NCBI RefSeq assembly: GCF_032341175.1
Contig: NZ_CP135435.1
Coordinates: 3,162,001 to 3,226,000, forward strand
DNA: 64,000 nucleotides
Reading direction: 5' to 3'
Origin: Bacillus sp. DTU_2020_1000418_1_SI_GHA_SEK_038
GTDB lineage: Bacteria; Bacillota; Bacilli; Bacillales; Cytobacillaceae
Position 1 is the first letter of the stretch; each line of letters starts with the position of its first letter. This document shows, in pieces, positions 56,865-64,000 of the stretch. Under the pieces are notes generated by a model that was given only the letters and a program-made list of their open reading frames with translations, searched no databases and had not been told where the DNA came from. Both the position numbers and the translations under genes were made by a program.

Positions 56865-57504
56865 CATCCTTTAAATCAATGTAAAACTGACCATTTTCAT
56901 AACTGCAAAAGGAGATTTTTTGGATTTCTGTGTATCCCCTTTTTCTGAGCTGCTGACGTAACCAAAAATTTGTCTGATTGATACTTTCTAAACTAGATTC
57001 CTGAATGATTCCATCTAGGATCAATGGAACAGTCAAATTTCCTGTTTTCTTTTTTTCCTTTTTTAATACAGATAGTTCTCCTGTTGTTTCCAATACGGCA
57101 AATTCTACATCGGTAATATTTCGAATATCCTTCCCTCTTAATTGCAGAAGCAGATCATCAAAGTTATAACGGTGCTTTTTCATCGCTTCCTCATCGATCT
57201 TGCCTTTATTAATAATAATGGTTGGCTTTCCATCAACAAGGTCACGAAATTTCTTGCTCTTTAAAGTCAAAAAGCCAAGTGTGATTTGGATACACATTAA
57301 CACTAACATAGGGAGAACATTTGGCAGGAGAGGGGACGATGGGTTTTCTATTGCCAATACTGCCATTTCAGCCAACATGATCGTCACTACAAAATCTATC
57401 ATGCTCAGCTGTCCAAGTTCCTTTTTACCCATGATTCTAAATACTGCCAAAATGAGGGCGTACAAAAAAATGGTCCGTAAAATGATCATGGAATAATCCA
57501 GCAC
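56854..57504 (-). CDS. yrbG: DUF421 membrane protein (YrbG/YetF family)
   Basis: 216 residues: three transmembrane helices at the N-terminus (FRIMGKKELGQLSMIDFVVTI is the family hallmark, with the RxMGKkelgQls motif), then two cytoplasmic DUF421 units (DGKPTIIINKGKIDEEAMKK; SVLKKEKKK). Related to spore-germinant-associated GerF-type YetF proteins; molecular function unknown. Convergent with spoVB. Confidence 0.92.
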   Translation of the reverse strand: MLDYSMIILRTIFLYALILAVFRIMGKKELGQLSMIDFVVTIMLAEMAVLAIENPSSPLLPNVLPMLVLMCIQITLGFLTLKSKKFRDLVDGKPTIIINKGKIDEEAMKKHRYNFDDLLLQLRGKDIRNITDVEFAVLETTGELSVLKKEKKKTGNLTVPLILDGIIQESSLESINQTNFWLRQQLRKRGYTEIQKISFCSYENGQFYIDLKDEKK

Positions 57505-57705
57505 TTTTCATTCCCCCTTAAATGACATTCTTTTTTATTATGAGCAAGAAATACTTATTCATGTGACAAATCATTTCCAATTTATGCAAAAGCATTTTCT
57601 TAATTAAGAATTCGATTCTATTTTTTCTCTGAGTGAATATGCTTGTACTAGCAGTATTCTTGTACCAATCTGCGAATTAAATAAAAAAGAAGGGAGAGGG
57701 GCAAT

Positions 57706-58098
57706 ATAGAAGAATCAAGAAATTTCGGCGGTGCTATCCTTTATGGAATTATTGCAGTTTTTTTGCTTGCCATTTTTAGCAGCGTATTATTCTCACTATT
57801 ATTAAGATTTTCATCTCTTCAGGAGTCATCATTACAATTTGTGATTACGGCAATTTCCTTCGTTTCTCTGTTTATTGGAGGATTCATTTCAGGAGGCAAA
57901 GGTAAGCAAAAAGGCTGGCTGTTAGGGGGATTAACAGGGCTTATTTATTCCATCATCATTTTTCTCTTTCAGTATTTAGGACTTGACAGTGTTTTTGATA
58001 TCGAGCAAATTATTTATCATACATGTTACATGCTGACAGCGATGATGGGCGGCATATTGGGTGTTAATATGTCAAATAAGACTACGAGAAATGCGTAA
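57706..58098 (+). CDS. yrzE: TIGR04086 family membrane protein (YrzE), apparent ATA start
   Basis: 130-residue membrane protein with four transmembrane helices; conserved beside yajC in Bacillus, function unknown. The frame is open back to ATA at 57706 (IEESRNFGGAILYGI), which has GGGAG 9 nt upstream, while an in-frame stop lies just before. The next usual start, TTG 57763, has no ribosome site and would remove half of the first membrane helix. So either ATA is used, an ATG has mutated, or the base was misread. C-terminal helices and GFISGGKGKQKGWLLGGLTG are intact. Confidence 0.75.
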   Translation: MEESRNFGGAILYGIIAVFLLAIFSSVLFSLLLRFSSLQESSLQFVITAISFVSLFIGGFISGGKGKQKGWLLGGLTGLIYSIIIFLFQYLGLDSVFDIEQIIYHTCYMLTAMMGGILGVNMSNKTTRNA

Positions 58099-58100
58099 TA

Positions 58101-58138
58101 AAAAAAGAAGCGGAATAATAAAATCCCGCTTCTTTTTT
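58101..58138. terminator. Bidirectional terminator between yrzE and yajC
   Basis: AAAAAAGAAGCGG / CCGCTTCTTTTTT, 12-nt loop. Confidence 0.92.
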
Positions 58139-58139
58139 A

Positions 58140-58427
58140 TTAAGATTTTGCCAGCATGTCTCCGCCAGCTGATTCTGTTACTTCGCGAATCGCAGCACGA
58201 TCGTATGTAAGACGGCTTCCGTCACCACATTTAATGACTACTTTTCCTTCATCAATTGCATCGACAAAGCCATGTAGACCCCCGATTGTTACAATCTTAT
58301 CTCCCTTTTTCAGGCCGCTTTGCATTGTTTGAACCGCCTTTTGGCGCTTCTGCTGCGGACGAATAAGCAAGAAATAAAATAAAACAAACATTAACAATAA
58401 TGGTCCAACAGTACCTAACATTTCCAT
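58140..58427 (-). CDS. yajC: Preprotein translocase subunit YajC
   Basis: 95-residue single-pass membrane protein: one N-terminal helix (LLLMFVLFYFLLIRPQQKRQ) and a cytoplasmic domain with GLKKGDKIVTIGGLHGFV. Accessory to SecDF in the Sec holotranslocon. Downstream of tgt, the order typical of Bacillus (ruvAB-queA-tgt-yajC). Confidence 0.96.
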   Translation of the reverse strand: MEMLGTVGPLLLMFVLFYFLLIRPQQKRQKAVQTMQSGLKKGDKIVTIGGLHGFVDAIDEGKVVIKCGDGSRLTYDRAAIREVTESAGGDMLAKS

Positions 58428-58502
58428 CTAAATTCCCTCCTTCCTATAAAAGAATATTTTCCCCAAAAAGTCATGGTTTGTCCATCTTTTTGAATATACA
58501 AA

Positions 58503-59663
<1,161 letters not shown>

Positions 59664-59690
59664 TTAAACCATTTTGGTACAACCACTTTT

Positions 59691-60719
59691 TCATAGAATT
59701 AGCATGGCGTCTCCAAAGCTGAAGAATCGATATTTTTCCTCCACAGCTTTATGGTAGGCATGCAATACATTTTCTCTGCCAGCTAGGGCACTAACTAGCA
59801 TGATAAGCGTAGATTTAGGCAAATGAAAGTTTGTAATCATCCCGTCAATTCCCTTAAATTCATAGCCTGGATAAATAAATATATCTGTCCAGCCGCTCCC
59901 CTCTTCAAAACGGCCATTATGTTTTGAAGCAATTGTTTCAAGAGTTCTTGTAGAGGTTGTCCCGACTGTAATAATTCTGCCGCCGTTTTCACGAACCTTA
60001 TTTAAGAGATTCGCCGTTCCCTCTGTTACTTGATAAAGCTCTGCATGCATATCATGCTCGCCAATTTCCTCAACACTGACGGGCCTAAAGGTGCCAAGAC
60101 CAACATGGAGAGTAATAAAAGCAATATGTACACCGATGTTTTTTATTTCCTCTAATAATTCCTCTGTAAAATGCAGCCCTGCAGTAGGTGCTGCTGCAGA
60201 TCCTCTTTCACGTGCAAAAACGGTCTGATACCGTTCCCGATCCTCTAATTGCTCCTTTATGTACGGAGGAAGCGGCATCTCGCCTAATTGATCGAGCACC
60301 TCATAGAAAATGCCTTCATAATGGAATTCAAGGGTTCTACCTCCATGATCAGAACTTCCAACACAAACAGCCGAGAGAAGTCCATTTCCAAATTCAATTC
60401 TTGTTCCCTCTTTGATTCGTTTTGCAGGCTTAACAAGCGTTTCCCATACATCGCCATCCTGCTGTTTCAATAGAAGTACCTCAATTTTTGCACCAGTTCC
60501 CTCTTTTTCACCTAAAAGTCTTGCTGGGAGGACCCTTGTATCATTTAGGACAAGACAGTCCCCGGCTTTTAGATACTCTTTTAAATGTTTAAATGTATCA
60601 TGTGTGAGAACACCTGTCGATTTATCAAGCACCATTAATCTGCTGCTTGTCCTCTCGATAAGAGGAGTCTGTGCAATAAGTTCCTCAGGTAAATGAAAAT
60701 CAAATAAGTCTACCTTCAT
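59691..60719 (-). CDS. queA: tRNA preQ1(34) S-adenosylmethionine ribosyltransferase-isomerase
   Basis: Adds the epoxycyclopentanediol from SAM to preQ1 in tRNA. 342 residues: [62 protein letters not shown] and [15 protein letters not shown]. Between ruvB and tgt. The 99-bp spacer to ruvB holds two short inverted repeats. Confidence 0.97.
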   Translation of the reverse strand: MKVDLFDFHLPEELIAQTPLIERTSSRLMVLDKSTGVLTHDTFKHLKEYLKAGDCLVLNDTRVLPARLLGEKEGTGAKIEVLLLKQQDGDVWETLVKPAKRIKEGTRIEFGNGLLSAVCVGSSDHGGRTLEFHYEGIFYEVLDQLGEMPLPPYIKEQLEDRERYQTVFARERGSAAAPTAGLHFTEELLEEIKNIGVHIAFITLHVGLGTFRPVSVEEIGEHDMHAELYQVTEGTANLLNKVRENGGRIITVGTTSTRTLETIASKHNGRFEEGSGWTDIFIYPGYEFKGIDGMITNFHLPKSTLIMLVSALAGRENVLHAYHKAVEEKYRFFSFGDAMLIL

Positions 60720-60756
60720 GCTGACACCAACTTTAATATTATTCTGCTTTTCTCTG

Positions 60757-60811
60757 GGACAAGTGACAGGGTCACTGTCCTCCTATGTGGGATAAGGGAA
60801 CAGTTCCCCAT
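60757..60811. repeat. Two small inverted repeats in ruvB-queA spacer
   Basis: GTGAC-AGG-GTCAC within a GGAC...GTCC frame, then GGGAACAGTTCCC. No U-tract; possibly a remnant of a short interspersed element. Confidence 0.35.
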
Positions 60812-60818
60812 GTCCAGC

Positions 60819-61820
60819 TTAATCTCCAGGCACCTCCATTTGTAAATGCCGATAAACTAAGTCTGTGACGATCCGTCCTCGCGGTGTCCGCTGCAGAAAC
60901 CCAATTTGCAATAAGTATGGTTCATATACATCTTCGATTGTAAGTGATTCCTCACCGATCGTTGCAGCAATCGTTTCTAATCCAACAGGGCCTCCACGGA
61001 ACTTTTCAATAATCCCTCTTAATAATTTATGGTCAATATGATCAAGACCTAAACGGTCAACCTGAAGAAGCTCCAAAGCTTCATTCGCTTGGGCCTCATC
61101 AATCACGCCGTTCCCTTTAACTTGGGCAAAATCCCTCACCCTTCTTAACAGTCTGTTGGCAATTCGTGGAGTACCTCTGGATCTCCTCGCAATTTCCGCT
61201 GCTGCTAAAGGATCAATCTCTGTATCTAAGACTTCCGCTGTCCTAGTGACAATCTCCCGAAGCTGGTCTTCATTATAGTATTCCAATCTGCTAAGCACCC
61301 CGAAGCGGTCCCGCAAAGGTGCTGAAATAGAACCCGCCCTTGTTGTAGCACCCACTAAAGTAAAAGGAGGAAGATCAAGCCTAACAGATCTTGCACTTGG
61401 ACCCTTTCCAATAACAATATCGAGGCAGAAGTCCTCCATTGCAGGGTATAATACCTCTTCAATCGTCCTTGGCAACCGGTGAATTTCGTCAATAAATAAC
61501 ACATCCCCAGGCTCAAGTGCTGTAAGAATGGCGGCTAGATCTCCTGGCCTTTCTATAGCCGGTCCAGCTGTCGTGCGGATATTCACACCCATTTCATTAG
61601 CAATAATGGAGGCCAGGGTCGTTTTCCCAAGGCCTGGCGGACCATAAAGTAAAACATGGTCAAGAGTTTCCTGCCTGAGCTTAGCAGCTTTGATGAAAAT
61701 CTCTAGGTTTTCCTTTACCTTATCCTGACCGATATATTGCTTTAAATTCTGGGGACGCAAGCTTTGTTCAAATGAAAGATCCTGCAAATCAGCCTCACTT
61801 GATATTATACGTTCTTCCAT
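60819..61820 (-). CDS. ruvB: Holliday junction branch migration ATPase RuvB
   Basis: Hexameric AAA+ motor of the RuvAB complex, 333 residues. [20 protein letters not shown], Walker [15 protein letters not shown], Walker [17 protein letters not shown], sensor [20 protein letters not shown] with arginine finger, and C-terminal winged helix ([20 protein letters not shown]). Follows ruvA by 38 bp. Confidence 0.98.
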   Translation of the reverse strand: MEERIISSEADLQDLSFEQSLRPQNLKQYIGQDKVKENLEIFIKAAKLRQETLDHVLLYGPPGLGKTTLASIIANEMGVNIRTTAGPAIERPGDLAAILTALEPGDVLFIDEIHRLPRTIEEVLYPAMEDFCLDIVIGKGPSARSVRLDLPPFTLVGATTRAGSISAPLRDRFGVLSRLEYYNEDQLREIVTRTAEVLDTEIDPLAAAEIARRSRGTPRIANRLLRRVRDFAQVKGNGVIDEAQANEALELLQVDRLGLDHIDHKLLRGIIEKFRGGPVGLETIAATIGEESLTIEDVYEPYLLQIGFLQRTPRGRIVTDLVYRHLQMEVPGD

Positions 61821-61858
61821 ATCATCACCACAATTTCACTCAATTAATTACTAAGCTA

Positions 61859-62470
61859 TTATTTTAACAGCCTTTGCAGCGCCATTTTTATGTATTGGTC
61901 TGTTGTTAGTTTTTCTTTTTTTAATTCAGGAGATATTTTGTTAATCTCCTTTTCCGAATATCCAAGTGCCTTTAATGCAAGGATTGCTTCATCAAACTCT
62001 GGGAAATGCTCGTTCATTGCAGTATGTAATTTCTCCTGTGAAAATAAATCTGGAAAAAAGTCAGGTACAATATTTTGCAATTTCCCTTTAAGATCCAGGA
62101 TCATTTGTCTTGCTGTTTTTTTACCGACTCCCGGGAATTTCACAAGGAATGCTTCATCCTCATTTTCAATTGCCTGAACAACTTGTTCCGGTTCCCCAGA
62201 TGCTAGAATAGCCAAAGCACCCTTTGGTCCAATTCCTGTAACATCTAATAGTTTAATAAACAGCGTTTTCTCTTCTCTCGAATGAAAACCGTATAATGCA
62301 ATGACATCCTGTCTTACATGATGGTAAGTGAATACCTTAGCCTCCTGTCCTAAATCCTTTGAAAAACTAAATGGATTTGGGGTAGAGATTTGGTAACCTA
62401 TCCCGTTATTCTCGATGACAACAAACTCGGGTCCAATATAGTCAACCCGCCCTTTAATAAATTCATACAA
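61859..62470 (-). CDS. ruvA: Holliday junction branch migration protein RuvA
   Basis: Junction-binding tetramer subunit, 203 residues. OB domain ([25 protein letters not shown]), tandem HhH ([36 protein letters not shown]), and C-terminal RuvB-interacting domain. TTG 62470 chosen: GAGGAG is 9 nt upstream and the N-terminus then matches B. subtilis RuvA; the frame to 62560 has no support. Confidence 0.96.
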   Translation of the reverse strand: MYEFIKGRVDYIGPEFVVIENNGIGYQISTPNPFSFSKDLGQEAKVFTYHHVRQDVIALYGFHSREEKTLFIKLLDVTGIGPKGALAILASGEPEQVVQAIENEDEAFLVKFPGVGKKTARQMILDLKGKLQNIVPDFFPDLFSQEKLHTAMNEHFPEFDEAILALKALGYSEKEINKISPELKKEKLTTDQYIKMALQRLLK

Positions 62471-62579
62471 TGCCTTTCGCTCCTCTGTTTTGCTGTACAT
62501 CATTGTATCATACTTTACATATATTCGTAGAGGAAATGACGGCAAAAGCCCAAGGCCCAAACATGTAAATTGTCTTCCA

Positions 62580-62617
62580 CAAAAAAAGTGACAGCCACTA
62601 AAAAAGCAGCTGTCACT
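62580..62617 (-). terminator. Terminator after bofC
   Basis: Minus strand: AGTGACAGC / GCTGTCACT, 13-nt loop, followed by TTTTTTT. Confidence 0.9.
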
Positions 62618-62623
62618 GTCTAT

Positions 62624-63160
62624 TTAATTCGCTTGTTTTTCTACTTTGGAGTAAAATTTAAAGGTTTCCAGCACTTCAACAAACTGTTCCTTCGTTTTTA
62701 TCGGGATTCCTTTTTTTAATTCCTCACACTTTTTACTTTCAAGCCTGCCTAAGTCGATCTGAAAAAAGGACTGGATGATATTTGACTTATGCGGCCTTCC
62801 ATTAAAGATCGTTAAAACCCCTTTATCTGTAATGCCAAAATATCCGTTCGCTTTCAGTAATGGAGAAATGTCATCTATATACTTGCGAAAAATCATCTTC
62901 TCTTCTTCCATATCTATAAGCTGCCATTCGTCATATTTTGCCCAAAATTCTTCCATGGACCAAATTGTTTCAGTAAGTAATTCCTGGCTTGCCTCTCCAT
63001 CCAAATACATACGCTCTAACACGACCGTTATATGCAGTGGTTCATCCAAAGTTGCAAAGTTGTTATTCTCCCTATTATCCTCTGCTAAACCATTAATAGG
63101 GGCATACTGAAACAAAATTAGAGTAGCAAAGCAAAGGGCTATGGACCAATTGGTTCTCAT
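62624..63160 (-). CDS. bofC: Bypass-of-forespore protein BofC
   Basis: Forespore protein that inhibits the SpoIVB signalling protease and thereby delays pro-sigma-K processing. 178 residues: signal peptide (residues about 1-26, ...FQYAPINGLAE), N-terminal domain LHITVVLERMYLDGEASQELL ... MEEFWAKYDEWQLI, and BofC C-terminal domain (YIDDISPLLKANGYFGI, IQSFFQIDLGRLES). Upstream of ruvA as in B. subtilis. Its target pathway gene sigK is at the other end of the window. Confidence 0.93.
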   Translation of the reverse strand: MRTNWSIALCFATLILFQYAPINGLAEDNRENNNFATLDEPLHITVVLERMYLDGEASQELLTETIWSMEEFWAKYDEWQLIDMEEEKMIFRKYIDDISPLLKANGYFGITDKGVLTIFNGRPHKSNIIQSFFQIDLGRLESKKCEELKKGIPIKTKEQFVEVLETFKFYSKVEKQAN

Positions 63161-63389
63161 ATTTGATCACCTCATTTTAAATACGGTGCCTAGATTTTTA
63201 TTTTGTACCATTAATATTGTGACCATATTTTTCTACCTTATCCGGTTATATTTGACAATTTTTTTTAATAAACAGTGAATTATTCATAACCAAAGAATAT
63301 AAGAAAAAAACTAAATATTTTAACTATGATTAGCATGAAAGAAGCTCTATAATGAGGAAAAGTTATATTTACTAGGGGGATCATATATT

Positions 63390-64000
63390 TTGTTAAGTAG
63401 AGATATTCCTATGAGGGAAAAAAGCATTGTTTTTATTGGATTTATGGGAGTAGGAAAAACCACGATCGGAAATCTAGTTGCCGAAAGGCTTGGACGGAAA
63501 TTTATTGATACAGATGAAGAAATAGAAAAAGAATTTCAAATGCCTATTTCCCAGGTTTTTAGTCAGCTTGGTGAGAAGCAGTTTAGAGAGAAGGAAAAAA
63601 CTCTCATTACAAAATTGAGCCAAGAAGGGTCACAAATCTTATCTCTTGGGGGAGGCGCTTTTCTTCAGGAAGAGATTAGAGAAGCCTGTTTAGCGAATTG
63701 TATTGTTATTTATATTCATTTGCCTTGGGAAAGCTGGAAGGAAAGAATTCCTTTAATTATTGATAGCCGGCCTGTACTACAAGGTAAAACATTAGAAGAA
63801 ATCCAAGAGCTTTTTCAAAAAAGACAAGAAATTTATTCACATTACCATTACAAGTTTGAAACTGAAAATCTAGAGGCAGAAGATGTTTCTGACCGAATTG
63901 TAAAAGTATTACTTAATAACAAAGGATTAGCGGTTAAGAATATTGTGATTGGCGATGGCCGTCCGAAAATATGCGTCCCAATTATCGGAGAAACAATAAG
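63390..64000 (+). CDS. Shikimate kinase fused to type I 3-dehydroquinate dehydratase (C-terminus cut by window edge)
   Basis: TTG 63390 (10 nt after AGGGGG) or ATG 63411. Residues 8-170 are a complete shikimate kinase: Walker A GFMGVGKTT (17-25), DTDEEIE substrate site, GEKQFREKE, SLGGGA, and lid SRPVL. Without a stop, the frame continues from about residue 180 into VKNIVIGDGRPKICVPIIGE, the N-terminal strand of type I dehydroquinase (AroD/AroC of Bacillus). So the product should catalyse two steps of the shikimate pathway, dehydroquinate to dehydroshikimate and shikimate to shikimate-3-phosphate. Only the first ~24 residues of the second domain are in view. Confidence 0.8.
   Translation, partial: MLSRDIPMREKSIVFIGFMGVGKTTIGNLVAERLGRKFIDTDEEIEKEFQMPISQVFSQLGEKQFREKEKTLITKLSQEGSQILSLGGGAFLQEEIREACLANCIVIYIHLPWESWKERIPLIIDSRPVLQGKTLEEIQELFQKRQEIYSHYHYKFETENLEAEDVSDRIVKVLLNNKGLAVKNIVIGDGRPKICVPIIGETI

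Overview
The window is a stretch of core chromosome from a low-GC, endospore-forming member of the Bacillaceae (Bacillus sensu lato; the intergenic repeats and gene content suggest a Cytobacillus/Niallia/Mesobacillus-like genome rather than B. subtilis itself). The evidence is gene order: bofC-ruvA-ruvB-queA-tgt-yajC, yrzE/yrbG/spoVB, comN-secDF-CDF transporter-recJ-apt-relA-dtd-yrvJ, hisS-aspS-6S RNA-tcdA, rarA/cymR-iscS-mnmA-yrrB-recD2-yrrD-yrzR-yrzQ, yrrI-alaS-ireB-ruvX-yrzB-mltG-trmR-trhP1-trhP2-udk-greA-pbpI-yrrS-mtnN follows the B. subtilis yrv/yrr region closely. Most genes are on the minus strand. Sporulation genes (sigK, three CotB-like genes, bofC, spoVB, an RsfA-type regulator) show a spore former.

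Layout. 0-6.6 kb is accessory in character: a 5'-truncated view of an M3 oligoendopeptidase, a BNR-repeat lipoprotein, an uninterrupted sigK, three tandem CotB-like coat genes, and a run of very small minus-strand genes (including yrzI and a 26-codon gene with its own consensus promoter and tandem terminators). 6.6-20.4 kb carries the mtnN to alaS block, with the complete tRNA wobble-uridine 5-methoxyuridine set (trmR-trhP1-trhP2) and alaS under a T-box. 20.4-30.9 kb carries yrrI, a TsdA-like dihaem cytochrome lipoprotein, small yrz genes, recD2, the tRNA 2-thiolation pair iscS-mnmA and the cysteine regulator cymR. 31-37 kb holds rarA, a YtrA-like GntR/ABC operon with a recognisable operator, and an RsfA-type regulator. 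37-45 kb holds tcdA, a nitronate-monooxygenase-family gene, 6S RNA, aspS-hisS under a second T-box, and an SH3b-amidase. 45-63 kb is dtd-relA-apt-recJ, CDF transporter, secDF, comN, spoVB, yrbG, yrzE, yajC, tgt, queA, ruvBA and bofC. The right edge enters a shikimate kinase that reads straight into a type I dehydroquinase.

How genes work together: a large fraction serve tRNA and translation (AlaS, HisS, AspS, Dtd, Tgt/QueA queuosine, MnmA/IscS thiolation, TrmR/TrhP mo5U34, TcdA ct6A), DNA repair/recombination (RuvAB, RuvX, RecD2, RecJ, RarA), stringent response (RelA) and nucleotide salvage (Apt, Udk, MtnN). SigK and BofC both belong to the mother-cell sigma-K checkpoint.

Most unusual features: (1) an AroK-AroD fusion at the right edge; (2) two related intergenic minisatellites (8 x 20 bp in the alaS leader, 13 x 21 bp between cymR and iscS); (3) a self-contained ~170-nt transcription unit for a 26-residue protein; (4) yrzE with an apparent ATA start; (5) a greA terminator whose 3' arm supplies the pbpI ribosome binding site. 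No phage, transposase, CRISPR array, tRNA or rRNA gene was seen. Function calls rest on recognised family sequence and synteny; no database search was run.
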